A stretch of DNA of 64,000 nucleotides from Blastococcus fimeti (lineage in GTDB: Bacteria > Actinomycetota > Actinomycetes > Mycobacteriales > Geodermatophilaceae): positions 620,001 through 684,000 of the forward strand of contig FNAW01000001.1 of NCBI GenBank assembly GCA_900102115.1, written 5' to 3'. The notes beneath the pieces were generated by a model. The model saw nothing but the letters and a program-made list of their open reading frames with translations, searched no databases and was not told the DNA's origin. Below, in pieces: positions 21,157-29,183 of this stretch (position 1 is the stretch's first letter; each line of letters begins with the position of its first letter). The translations under genes were made by a program, and so were the position numbers.

Positions 21157-22017
21157 GTGACCGTCGAACCACCCCACCGCACCGGGACGACGACCCTGCC
21201 GGACGGGCGCCGGCTCGGCTGGGCCGAGTGGGGTCCTGAGGGCGCTCCCCCGGTCCTGCTGTTCCCCGGGGCGGCGACGAGCCGGTGGCTGGGCCTGGCC
21301 GCCGGGGCCACCGACGGGGTCCGCGTCCTCTCGCTGGACCGGCCCGGGCTCGGCGCGTCCGACCCCGCCCCCGGGCGGACGCTGGCGACGTGGGCGGGGG
21401 ACGTGGCAGAGCTGGTCCGGCTCCACGGCCTGGACCGGCCACGCGGGATCGCGTTCTCCCAGGGCGCGCCGTTCGGGCTGGCCTGCGCGGCGGCCGGCGT
21501 CCTGGGGGCGCTCGCGGTCGTGTCCGGCACCGACGAGCTGGCGGCACCGGACGTCCGCGAGCACCTCCTGCCCGACGTCCGGGGGCTGGTCGACCTCTGC
21601 GCGCGCGAGCCCGCGCGCGCCCGCGAGCTGTTCGCCGGGCTGGCCACGACCGACGCCATGCAGGCGATGGTCCTGTCCGGGAGCTCGGGCACCGACCGGG
21701 CCGTCTACGAGGAGCCCACGTTCGCCGCGGCCTACCGCAGGGCCATGGACGAGGCGTTCGCGCAGGGCCCGGACGGCTACACGCAGGACACCCTGCTGTC
21801 GATGAGCCGGTGGCCGTTCGACCTGGGGGCGATCGGGGTGCCCGTCCACCTCTGGTACGGCCGGCTCGACACCAGCCCGGTGCACTCGCCCGACTCCGGG
21901 AACCGGCTGCACCGGCTGGTCCCCGGCTCCCGGCACCACCTGCTCGACGACGAGGGCGGCTTCCTGCTGTGGACCCGGAGCCGCGAGATCCTCGACGACC
22001 TCCTCGCTGCGGGCTGA
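21157..22017 (+). CDS. alpha/beta hydrolase
   Basis: Alpha/beta-hydrolase-fold protein, 286 residues, starting at GTG 21157. The fold is shown by LLFPGAATSRW (oxyanion region, about residues 35-45), VLSLDRPGLGASDPA (58-72), a probable nucleophile Ser 101 in IAFSQGAPFG, and a late His in SRHHLLDDEGG. The elbow reads A-F-S-Q-G rather than the standard G-x-S-x-G, so the first Gly is lost. MenH-type activity is possible given the menF/menD neighbours, but the sequence does not look like classical MenH and I leave the substrate open. Confidence 0.8.
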   Translation: MTVEPPHRTGTTTLPDGRRLGWAEWGPEGAPPVLLFPGAATSRWLGLAAGATDGVRVLSLDRPGLGASDPAPGRTLATWAGDVAELVRLHGLDRPRGIAFSQGAPFGLACAAAGVLGALAVVSGTDELAAPDVREHLLPDVRGLVDLCAREPARARELFAGLATTDAMQAMVLSGSSGTDRAVYEEPTFAAAYRRAMDEAFAQGPDGYTQDTLLSMSRWPFDLGAIGVPVHLWYGRLDTSPVHSPDSGNRLHRLVPGSRHHLLDDEGGFLLWTRSREILDDLLAAG

Positions 22018-22018
22018 G

Positions 22019-23677
22019 CTAGCGGAGGGCGCGGGCCGCGGCGCCGCGGAGCTCCTTCGCCAACGCCGCCTCGGCGCGCTGATCGGTGCGGACGACGACC
22101 ACGCGGGGCCCGCCCAGCGCCAGCGCCGCGGCGAGCTCGCCGGGGGTCGCCACCCGCGTCGCGGCCCAGCCCAGCGCCTCCGCCACCGCCACCAGGTCGC
22201 GACCGTGCGGCGTCCCGAACACCCGGCGGTAGCCCTCGGCGTAGCGGTCCTCCCCCGGCTCGAGCTGGGCGAAGATGCCGCCGCCGTCGTTGTCCGGCAC
22301 GACCACGGTGAGGTCGGGCACGGGCTCGCCCTCGCCGGTCAGCAGCCCGGTCAGGTCGTGCAGGAACGTCAGGTCACCCATGAGCGCGAACGCCGGCCCA
22401 CCGTGCACGGTCGCGGCGCCGATCGCCGTGGAGATCGTGCCGTCGATCCCGGCGACCCCGCGGTTGGCCAGGACGGTGAGGTCCGCCCGCGGCACCGCCA
22501 GCCGGTCGACGTCGCGTACCGGCGTCGACGAACCGAGCACCAGCAGCGCGCCCGACGGCAGGGCGGCCACGACGTCGCGGGCCAGCCGGGCCGCGGTGAG
22601 CTCCGGTGCCGCATCGAGCGCGGCGTCGACCGCGGCACCCGCCCGGTCGGCGGCGTCGGACCACGCCCGCGCCCACGCGTCGTCCACGGCGTCGTCGCCG
22701 GTGCTCCCGCCGAGGATCGACCCCACCCGGGTGCTGCTCCGTACCGCGTCGGCCCACCGCGGCGCGGCGCTCACCGTCTCCACGATGACCGCAGGATCCG
22801 CGAGCAGCGCGTTCACCGGCCGGGACAGCGTCGGCCGGCCCACGACCACGACGTGGTCCGGGCGGTGCGCGGCCAGCCAGTCGGCGTCGCCGAGGAGGAG
22901 GACGCCGCCGCGCAGGCTGCGGCCCCAGGACGCGCTGCTGGGCTCGGCGACGACCGGCCGGCCGGACCCGGCGTCCAGGGGACCGTCACCGCCGATCACG
23001 AGCGTGCGGGGCGGCAGGCGGCGGGTGGGGACCGCAGCACCCGGAGCATCCGCGGCCGTCCACGGCGCACCGTCGGGGCGGCCGGCCCAGAGGCCGTCCA
23101 GCGCGGCGACGCCCTCGTCGCCGGGCATCAGCGGGTCGCGCAGCGCCAGGTTGAGGTGCACCGGGCCCGGATCGCCCGACAGCGCGCCGGTCGCGGTGAC
23201 CAGGGCCTTGGCCACCAGCGAGCGCCAGTAGCGGTTCTGCGCCGACTCCCGGCCGGCCTCGGGCACGCCGACGTCGGCCGCCCAGCGCACCGCGCCGCCG
23301 TACAGCTGCGCCTGCTCGATCGTCTGGTTCGCCCCGGTCGAGCGGAGCTCCGGCGGCCGGTCGGCGGTCAGCGCCAGCAGCGGCACACCCGCGGCGTCCG
23401 CCTCGAGCACCGCGGCGTGCAGGTGCGCCGCCGCCGTCCCGGACGTCGTCAGCACCGGCACCGGCCGGCCCGACGCCTTGGCCAGGCCGAGCGCCAGGAA
23501 CGACGCCGTCCGCTCGTCGATCCGCACGTGCAGCCGCAGCCGGCCGTCCCGCTCCGCGGCGGCCAGGGCCAGCGCGACCGGCGCCGAGCGGGAGCCGGGT
23601 GCCAGGACGGCGTCGGTCACCCCGCCGCGCAGCAGCTCGTCGACCAGCACGCGGGCGAAGGCGGTCGACGGGTTCAC
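22019..23677 (-). CDS. menD: SEPHCHC synthase, menaquinone biosynthesis
   Basis: Thiamine-diphosphate enzyme, 552 residues, that joins 2-oxoglutarate to isochorismate. The GTG at 23677 overlaps the menC stop and begins VNPSTAFARVLVDELLRGGV. Characteristic stretches are VLAPGSRSAPVALALA (about residues 22-37), the ThDP-activating Glu in RIDERTASFLALGLAK, TSGTAAAHLHAAVLEADAAGVPLLALTADRPPELRSTGANQT, and the metal-binding FALMGDLTFLHDLTGLL near residue 430. The open frame continues upstream, antisense to real sequence, and was not used. Confidence 0.95.
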   Translation of the reverse strand: MNPSTAFARVLVDELLRGGVTDAVLAPGSRSAPVALALAAAERDGRLRLHVRIDERTASFLALGLAKASGRPVPVLTTSGTAAAHLHAAVLEADAAGVPLLALTADRPPELRSTGANQTIEQAQLYGGAVRWAADVGVPEAGRESAQNRYWRSLVAKALVTATGALSGDPGPVHLNLALRDPLMPGDEGVAALDGLWAGRPDGAPWTAADAPGAAVPTRRLPPRTLVIGGDGPLDAGSGRPVVAEPSSASWGRSLRGGVLLLGDADWLAAHRPDHVVVVGRPTLSRPVNALLADPAVIVETVSAAPRWADAVRSSTRVGSILGGSTGDDAVDDAWARAWSDAADRAGAAVDAALDAAPELTAARLARDVVAALPSGALLVLGSSTPVRDVDRLAVPRADLTVLANRGVAGIDGTISTAIGAATVHGGPAFALMGDLTFLHDLTGLLTGEGEPVPDLTVVVPDNDGGGIFAQLEPGEDRYAEGYRRVFGTPHGRDLVAVAEALGWAATRVATPGELAAALALGGPRVVVVRTDQRAEAALAKELRGAAARALR

Positions 23678-24639
23678 GCGGCGCTCACGGCGGCCATGCG
23701 GGCGGCCCAGCGCTGCGCCACCTCGGGGTCGGCGGCCACCGCCTCGATGCGGTCCGGCTCGGGCCGCACGACCGGCAGCGCGCCGTCGACCGGGAGCAGC
23801 GGGGTGCTCGAGACGTCGTCGGTGAACAGTGCGACCGTGGCTAGCCCGCAGGCGAACGGCAGCTCCGGCAGGGCGGCGGCGAGCGCCACCCCGGCCGCGA
23901 TGCCGACCGAGCTCTCCAGCGCCGAGGAGACGACGCAGGGCAGGCCGTGCGCCTCGGCCACGCGCAGCGCCGCCCGCACCCCGCCCAGCGGCTGCACCTT
24001 GAGGACGACGACGTCGCCGGCCTCGCGCAGGTCGACCGTCAGCGGATCGGCCGAGCGCCGCACCCCCTCGTCGACGGCGATCCGGACGTCGATCCGCCGG
24101 CGCAGCGCGGCCAGCTCGGGCAGCGTCGCACACGGCTGCTCGACGTACTCCAGGCCCACGGCGGCGTCGAGCGCGCGGATGCGGGCGACGGCGGTGTCCA
24201 CGTCCCAGGCGGCGTTGGCGTCCACCCGCAGGGCACCCGAGGGGCCGAGCGCGTCGCGCACCGCCTCCACGCGGGCGAGGTCGTCGGCCTCGGTCTGCCC
24301 CGGCTCGGCGATCTTCACCTTCGCGGTGCGGCAGCCCGAGGCCGCGACGATGGCGTGCGCCCGCTCGGCGTCGACCGCGGGCACCGTGACGTTGACCGGG
24401 ACGGAGTCGCGCAGCGGCGCGGGCCATCCCTCGGTGGCGGCCTCCACGGCGGCGGCCCACCACCGGCGGCTCTCGGCGACGTCGTAGTCCCAGAACGGGG
24501 AGAACTCGCCCCACCCGGCCGGTCCGCGCAGCAGCACGCCGTCGCGCACGTCGATGCCGCGGAAGCGGTTCCGCATCGGGAACGAGTAGACCCACGCCTC
24601 CAGCGCCGGTCCACCGCCGGTCGCGGGGTTCGGGATCAT
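23674..24639 (-). CDS. menC: o-succinylbenzoate synthase
   Basis: Enolase-superfamily dehydratase, 321 residues, converting SHCHC to o-succinylbenzoate. Catalytic features are the KxK motif (CRTAKVKIAEPGQ), and the metal ligands Asp in LRVDANAAWD, Glu in LEYVEQPCATLPEL and Asp in IAVDEGVRRSADPL, followed by Lys in DVVVLKVQPLGGV. The ATG at 24639 is preceded by TAGGCT with 7 bases between, indicating a leaderless start. It forms a two-gene unit with menD and is divergent from menE. Confidence 0.94.
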   Translation of the reverse strand: MIPNPATGGGPALEAWVYSFPMRNRFRGIDVRDGVLLRGPAGWGEFSPFWDYDVAESRRWWAAAVEAATEGWPAPLRDSVPVNVTVPAVDAERAHAIVAASGCRTAKVKIAEPGQTEADDLARVEAVRDALGPSGALRVDANAAWDVDTAVARIRALDAAVGLEYVEQPCATLPELAALRRRIDVRIAVDEGVRRSADPLTVDLREAGDVVVLKVQPLGGVRAALRVAEAHGLPCVVSSALESSVGIAAGVALAAALPELPFACGLATVALFTDDVSSTPLLPVDGALPVVRPEPDRIEAVAADPEVAQRWAARMAAVSAA

Positions 24640-24680
24640 GGCCGACAGCCTAGGAGGGCGCCGCCGTACGCTCGTCCCTC
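24640..24680. promoter_or_regulatory. divergent promoters of menC and menE
   Basis: Forty-one bases lie between the two start codons. Minus strand: TAGGCT (24652-24647) then 7 bases to the menC ATG. Plus strand: TACGCT (24667-24672) then 8 bases to the menE GTG. Both fit a -10 element directly before a leaderless start. The layout repeats that of menG/menF. Confidence 0.5.
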
Positions 24681-25802
24681 GTGGCCCGGCACCTCTCCCT
24701 CGTCCCCGCCGCCGAGCTGACCCAGGCCGACGTGCGCGCGGCGCTCGCCGGCGACCGGCCCCTCGCCGTCCTGCCGGCCGGGCCCCCCGCTGCGGTCGAC
24801 GCCGCCCGCGCGGTGCTGCGCGCCGACGAGCCGCTCGAGGACGGCGCCGACCTCGTCGTCGTCACCTCCGGATCCACCGGCTCGGGCCGCGGCGTGCTGC
24901 TGTCCGCGGCCGCGGTGCGGGCCTCGGGGACCGCCACCCTCGACCGGCTCGGCGGCCCGGGCAGCTGGCTGCTCGCCCTGCCGGTCTCCGCGATCGCCGG
25001 GCTGCAGGTGCTCTGCCGCAGCGAGCTGGCCGGCCGCGAGCCGGTCGTCCTGGCGAAGGGCGAGGACCTGGCCGCGGCTGCCACGCGGATGCCGGCCGGC
25101 GACCGCCGCTACACCGCCCTGGTGCCCACCCAGCTCGTCCGCTTCCTCGACGCCGAACCCGACGCGCTGCGCAGCTTCGACGCCGTGCTCGTCGGCGGGG
25201 CCGCCACCGACCCGGCGCTGCTGGCCCGCGCACGGGCCGAGGGCGTCCGCGTGGTCACGACCTACGGCATGACCGAGACCGCCGGCGGCTGCGTCTACGA
25301 CGGCGTCCCGCTCGACGGCGTCTCCGTCCGCGTTCCCGAGGGGGGCGTCGAACTCGCCGGGCCGGTGCTCGCGTCGGGCTACCGGCTGGACCCGGAGGGC
25401 ACGGCTGCCGCGTTCGCCGACGGCTGGTTCCGCACCCGCGACGCCGGCGACCTGGCCGAGGACGACCGCCTCACCGTGCTCGGCCGCCTCGACGACGTCG
25501 TCATCACCGGCGGGGTGAACGTGGCCCCGGCGGCGGTCGAGGCGGCCCTGCGCGAGCACCCGGGCGTGGCCGACGCCGTCGTCGTGGGCCGGCCGGACCC
25601 GGAGTGGGGGCAGCGGGTGCTCGCCGCCGTCGTCCCCGCCGGAGACCGCGCCCCGGAGCTGGCCGAGCTGCGGCGCTGGGTCACCGAGCGGCTCGGCGCG
25701 CCCGCCGCCCCACGGCAGCTGCACGTGCTCGCCGCCGTCCCGACCCTGCACACCGGCAAGCCCGACCGCCGCGCCGTCGCGGCCCTGATCCCGGAGGTCT
25801 GA
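24681..25802 (+). CDS. menE: o-succinylbenzoate-CoA ligase
   Basis: AMP-forming ligase of menaquinone synthesis, 373 residues, short as is normal for actinobacterial MenE. Motifs are the P-loop VVTSGSTGSGRGVLLS (about residues 60-75), YGMTETAGG (about 195), the hinge GRLDDVVITGGVNV (about 272-285) and the C-terminal catalytic Lys 360 in HTGKPDRRAV. The start is GTG 24681. The stop is one base before the TTG start of menA. Confidence 0.94.
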   Translation: MARHLSLVPAAELTQADVRAALAGDRPLAVLPAGPPAAVDAARAVLRADEPLEDGADLVVVTSGSTGSGRGVLLSAAAVRASGTATLDRLGGPGSWLLALPVSAIAGLQVLCRSELAGREPVVLAKGEDLAAAATRMPAGDRRYTALVPTQLVRFLDAEPDALRSFDAVLVGGAATDPALLARARAEGVRVVTTYGMTETAGGCVYDGVPLDGVSVRVPEGGVELAGPVLASGYRLDPEGTAAAFADGWFRTRDAGDLAEDDRLTVLGRLDDVVITGGVNVAPAAVEAALREHPGVADAVVVGRPDPEWGQRVLAAVVPAGDRAPELAELRRWVTERLGAPAAPRQLHVLAAVPTLHTGKPDRRAVAALIPEV

Positions 25803-25803
25803 G

Positions 25804-26676
25804 TTGGCCACCCCCGCCCAGTGGCTGGCCGGCGCCCGGCCCCGCACCCTGCCCGCCGCGCTGGCGCCGGTGCTCGTGGGCACCGGCGCCGCCGCCGCGC
25901 TCGACGGCTTCCGCCTCTCCGCGGCCCTGCTGGCGCTGGTCGTCGCGCTCGCCCTGCAGGTCGCGGTCAACTACGCCAACGACTACTCCGACGGCACCCG
26001 CGGCACCGACGCCGACCGGGTCGGGCCGATGCGGCTCGTGGGCTCCGGCGCCGCCTCGCCCCGCGCGGTGCTGGTCGCCGCGATGCTGTCCTTCGCCGTC
26101 GCGGCGGTGGCCGGCCTGGCGCTGGCCGCGCTGTCCAGCTGGTGGCTGGTCGCCGTCGGCGCGGTCTGCATCCTGGCCGCCTGGACCTACACCGGCGGGC
26201 CCATCCCCTACGGCTACCGGGCGCTGGGCGAGGTGTTCGTCTTCGTCTTCTTCGGGCTGGTCGCCGTCGTGGGCACCACCTACGTGCAGACCCGCACGCT
26301 GCCCGGGCTGGCCTACGCCGTCGCGGTGCCGATCGGGCTGCTCATCGTGGCGATCCTGGTGGTCAACAACCTGCGCGACATCGACGGCGACGCGGTGGCC
26401 GGCAAGCGCACCCTCGCGGTGCTGCTGGGCGAGCGCGCGACGCGCTCCGCCTTCGCCGGCCTGTTCGTCGTCGCGTTCGGCGTCGTCGTCGCGGTGGGCG
26501 TCGCGCGGCCGGAGGTGCTCCTCACCCTGCTGGCGGTGCCGCTGGCGATCCCCCCGGTGCGGACGGTGCTCACCGGCGGCCGCGGCCCGGCGCTGATCGG
26601 CGCGCTGGCCGGCACCGGCCGGGTCACCCTGGTCACCGGGGTGCTCCTGGGCGCCGGACTCGCGCTCAGCGGCTGA
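25804..26676 (+). CDS. menA: 1,4-dihydroxy-2-naphthoate polyprenyltransferase
   Basis: Membrane prenyltransferase of the UbiA family, 290 residues and about 8-9 helices, that attaches the isoprenoid chain to DHNA. The two Asp-rich sites are NYANDYSDGTRGTDADR (about residues 56-72) and NNLRDIDGDAVAGKRTLA (about 180-197). The start is TTG 25804, rare but supported by the immediate post-menE position and the N-terminal MATPAQWLAGARPRTLPAAL. Confidence 0.95.
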   Translation: MATPAQWLAGARPRTLPAALAPVLVGTGAAAALDGFRLSAALLALVVALALQVAVNYANDYSDGTRGTDADRVGPMRLVGSGAASPRAVLVAAMLSFAVAAVAGLALAALSSWWLVAVGAVCILAAWTYTGGPIPYGYRALGEVFVFVFFGLVAVVGTTYVQTRTLPGLAYAVAVPIGLLIVAILVVNNLRDIDGDAVAGKRTLAVLLGERATRSAFAGLFVVAFGVVVAVGVARPEVLLTLLAVPLAIPPVRTVLTGGRGPALIGALAGTGRVTLVTGVLLGAGLALSG

Positions 26677-26701
26677 CGGTCAGGACTCCTCGCCGCTGAG
26701 C
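26664..26701. terminator. candidate bidirectional terminator between menA and DUF4229 gene
   Basis: Perfect 10-base inverted repeat GCTCAGCGGC (26664-26673) / GCCGCTGAGC (26692-26701) with an 18-base loop, spanning the facing stop codons of two convergent genes. There is no T-run, so it would be an L-shaped actinobacterial-type hairpin. The large loop lowers confidence. Confidence 0.35.
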
Positions 26702-27006
26702 CGGGCGCGGAACTGCTCCTTCTCCGCGCGACGGGCGGCGCCGCGAGCCACGAGCGCCTCGCTGAGCCGCTCCCGGGAGGGGCGCAGCGCCAGGTAGGCG
26801 ACCGGCATCGACAGCAGCAGCCCGAACAGCGCCCCGGAGAAGAAGTCCAGGCCGGCCATCCACAGCAGCAGGGTGATGAGGGCGAAGATGCCCAGCCGGC
26901 CCACCGTGTGGACCACCAGCCAGGGCAGCACCTTCGGCGGGGTCGCCGGTCCGCCGGTCGGGCCGGACGGGGGCACGGGAGCCCCTGCGGTGTCGTGCTC
27001 AGCCAT
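26680..27006 (-). CDS. DUF4229 small membrane protein
   Basis: Protein of 108 residues matching the actinobacterial DUF4229 pattern. A hydrophilic Pro-rich N-terminus (1-24) leads into two hydrophobic helices (about 26-46 and 50-72), followed by a charged Arg/Glu-rich tail (RRAEKEQFRARLSGEES). Function is unknown. The start overlaps the stop of the Lrp-type regulator by 8 bases, so they are co-transcribed. In related genomes this family sits beside menA, as here. Confidence 0.75.
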   Translation of the reverse strand: MAEHDTAGAPVPPSGPTGGPATPPKVLPWLVVHTVGRLGIFALITLLLWMAGLDFFSGALFGLLLSMPVAYLALRPSRERLSEALVARGAARRAEKEQFRARLSGEES

Positions 27007-27427
27007 GCCGGCCCTCCCACTTCGTCGACAGCACCACGGTGGTGCGGGTGCGTGCCACGCCCCTGATCCGGTTCAACGCGTTGACGGTGGCCTCGAGTGC
27101 CGGGATGTCCGCCACACGCACCTTGAGCACGTAGCCCTCGCTGCCGGCCACCCGCCAGCAGTCCTCGATCCCCGGCACCTCGCGCATCGCGGCCTCGAGG
27201 CCGGTGTCGTCGACCGAGTCGCTCTCGATGACCCCGATCAGCGCGGTGACGTCCAGGCCGACCGCGCCGGGCTCGATGACCGCGCGGTAGCCGGTGATCA
27301 CGCCCGCCGCCTCGAGCTTGCCGACCCGCTCGTGCACGGCGGGCGAGGAGAGACCCACCTGCCGGGCGAGCTCTGCGTAGCTGGCCCGGCCGTTGGCCCG
27401 CAGCAGCTCGATCAGGTGCCGGTCCAC
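26999..27427 (-). CDS. Lrp/AsnC family transcriptional regulator
   Basis: Protein of 142 residues. An N-terminal winged helix-turn-helix (about residues 1-50, with RASYAELARQVGLSSPAVHERVGKLEAAGVI) is followed by the RAM ligand-binding domain (about 65-140, with GSEGYVLKVRVADIPALEATVNAL). The family senses amino acids or related metabolites as oligomers. The start at GTG 27427 is slightly short at the N-terminus compared with the family, but no in-frame ATG or GTG lies just upstream. The target is unknown. Confidence 0.88.
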   Translation of the reverse strand: MDRHLIELLRANGRASYAELARQVGLSSPAVHERVGKLEAAGVITGYRAVIEPGAVGLDVTALIGVIESDSVDDTGLEAAMREVPGIEDCWRVAGSEGYVLKVRVADIPALEATVNALNRIRGVARTRTTVVLSTKWEGRHG

Positions 27428-27545
27428 GGCGTCGATGGCGTTGTCTCCGTCCTCGTGGCGCCCGGTGCCCGGGCGCCCGCGATCTCTTGGTCGGCACCGA
27501 GTATCGCCGCGGACGTACGCTGGTCCGGGACGAGGGGGTTAGACC

Positions 27546-27761
27546 ATGGCGTTCGTGGTGGTGCTCGTGGTGGCGATCGTGGTGATCGCACTGGTCATGC
27601 GTGCAGCGGCCAATCCGGGCAGCGGCGGCCTGCGCGCGCCCCGGCCGCCCCGGCGTCCCCGACCGCAGCGGCCCACCCGGCCGCTGGCGCCGGACGACGA
27701 CCCGGAGTTCCTGCGCGAGCTCGACCGGCGCACCCGCCGGGACGACGGCACCCCGGCCTGA
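27546..27761 (+). CDS. small single-pass membrane protein
   Basis: Protein of 71 residues, with one N-terminal helix (FVVVLVVAIVVIALVM, about residues 3-18) and a Pro/Arg-rich cytoplasmic tail ending in an acidic/basic stretch (DDDPEFLRELDRRTRRDD). A TACGCT -10-like element lies at 27513-27518 and a GAGGGGG 9 bases before the ATG, so expression is likely. Similar short proteins are conserved in actinobacteria near cytochrome c maturation genes. No function is known. Confidence 0.65.
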   Translation: MAFVVVLVVAIVVIALVMRAAANPGSGGLRAPRPPRRPRPQRPTRPLAPDDDPEFLRELDRRTRRDDGTPA

Positions 27762-27763
27762 CC

Positions 27764-28081
27764 TCAGGCGGCCCGGGCCCCGAACAGCCGCCGCCAACCG
27801 CGCCGAGGCGCGGTGCCGGCGGCGTCCACGGCGCCCGCGCCCCGGTCCGCCCGCCCGTTCCCGCTCTCCTGCTCCTCGCCGGCCCGCTCCGGACGGGCCT
27901 CGTCGGGCCAGCCCACCGGGGAGCCGCCGCCGGGCGGTGGCCCGGGCCAGCCGGTGCTGCCACCGCGCCCGGGGGCGTCCGCGTCGTGCGCCGCCCCGGG
28001 AGCGCCGGAGCGACGGGCCAGCGCCTCGGCCACCAGCGGGTGCACCGTCGCGTCGTCGGCCGCGGCTGAGTGCTTACCCAC
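27764..28081 (-). CDS. hypothetical hydrophilic protein
   Basis: Protein of 105 residues, unrecognised. The start at GTG 28081 is preferred because GGAGG lies 5 bases upstream; a GTG at 28105 would add eight residues without a good ribosome site. The N-terminal part (VGKHSAAADDATVHPLVAEALARR) looks like a small conserved helix. The middle is Gly/Pro-rich and the end is basic (PRRGWRRLFGARAA). It is convergent with, and two bases from, the small membrane protein; a small GCCTGA/TCAGGC hairpin covers both stops. Confidence 0.5.
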   Translation of the reverse strand: MGKHSAAADDATVHPLVAEALARRSGAPGAAHDADAPGRGGSTGWPGPPPGGGSPVGWPDEARPERAGEEQESGNGRADRGAGAVDAAGTAPRRGWRRLFGARAA

Positions 28082-28220
28082 GGTGACCTCCACCGATCTG
28101 CGCACCTGACGTCATGCCTGCATGGAAGCACGCGGGTCGGACATCCGTCACGGAGCAGGGATGCCCCGCCCGGAACGTCCCTCACTACGAGTGACGATGC
28201 GGGTCACACCCGCGCAGCGG

Positions 28221-29183
28221 TCACTCGACGCCGGCGTAGCTGTGCAGGCCGCTGGACACCAGGTTCACGAAGGTCAGGTTGAACACCATGATGATCAGAC
28301 CGACGACGTTCACCCATGCCGCGGGGCGCCCGCGCCAGCCGGCCGTCGTCCGGGCGTGCAGGTAGGCGGCGTAGACGACCCAGGCGATGAACGACCAGGT
28401 CTCCTTCGGGTCCCAGCCCCAGAACCGGCCCCAGGCGCTCTCGGCCCAGATCGCGCCGGCGATGACCGCGAAGGTCCAGATCGGGAAGCCGAAGACGGCG
28501 GTGCGGTGGGCCAGCCGGTCCAGCACCGAGGACTCCGGCAGCCGGGAGACGAAACCGGTGCCGCGTTCCTCCGCCGGCTTCTGCTCGTCCTTGCTGCGGA
28601 CCAGGTACAGCACGCTGGCGATGCCGCTGACCAGGAAGATGCCGAAGCCGATGATCGCGGCGGTGACGTGGATGGCCAGCCAGGCCGACCGCAGCGCGGC
28701 GACCAGCGGGCCGCCCTCGACGTAGAGGAACAGCCCGATGCCCACCATGCCCAGGACGACGGGCGCGAGCACGAAGACGCCGATGTGCCGCAGGGCCGGC
28801 GAGCGCACCGCCAGCACCAGGTAGGCGACGACCGCCACGAGCACGACCGCCGTCCCGAACTCGTACATGTTGCCCCAGGGCAGCCGGTCCAGGGCGAACG
28901 CGCGGCAGACCAGGACGCCGGCGTGCGTCAGCGCACCGATCGCGGTGAGGGCCATGGCGACCGCGCCCCAGCGCTGCGCCCGGCGCGGCGCCGCCAGGTC
29001 CTCGGCGGTGTCGGCGGGCGCGTCCGGGGCGGCCCCGCCGCCGGCGGTCACGAGCTGGCGCGCCGCGGGACGTCGTCCGAAGGCCAGCTGCGCGCAGAAG
29101 GCGACCAGCGCCACCGAGTACAGGGCGACGCTGATCGAGAAGAAGGTGTCCGACAGGTCGAGGAGCGACTGGTCAGGAGTCAC
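28221..29183 (-). CDS. ccsB: cytochrome c biogenesis protein CcsB (haem handling)
   Basis: System II cytochrome c synthase subunit (CcsA/ResC type; named CcsB in actinobacterial annotation), 320 residues and about 8 membrane helices. The haem-binding WWD-domain core WGWDPKETW is at residues 255-263. Conserved His residues near HVTAAIIGFGIFLVSG and in the C-terminal helix should ligate haem. It overlaps resB by 11 bases and acts with it to export and attach haem to CXXCH apocytochromes. Confidence 0.94.
   Translation of the reverse strand: MTPDQSLLDLSDTFFSISVALYSVALVAFCAQLAFGRRPAARQLVTAGGGAAPDAPADTAEDLAAPRRAQRWGAVAMALTAIGALTHAGVLVCRAFALDRLPWGNMYEFGTAVVLVAVVAYLVLAVRSPALRHIGVFVLAPVVLGMVGIGLFLYVEGGPLVAALRSAWLAIHVTAAIIGFGIFLVSGIASVLYLVRSKDEQKPAEERGTGFVSRLPESSVLDRLAHRTAVFGFPIWTFAVIAGAIWAESAWGRFWGWDPKETWSFIAWVVYAAYLHARTTAGWRGRPAAWVNVVGLIIMVFNLTFVNLVSSGLHSYAGVE

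Noticed and set aside
27756..27769. GCCTGA-CC-TCAGGC hairpin as terminator
   Set aside because: The stem is only six bases with a two-base loop across the two stop codons; probably chance, noted only in the gene entry.
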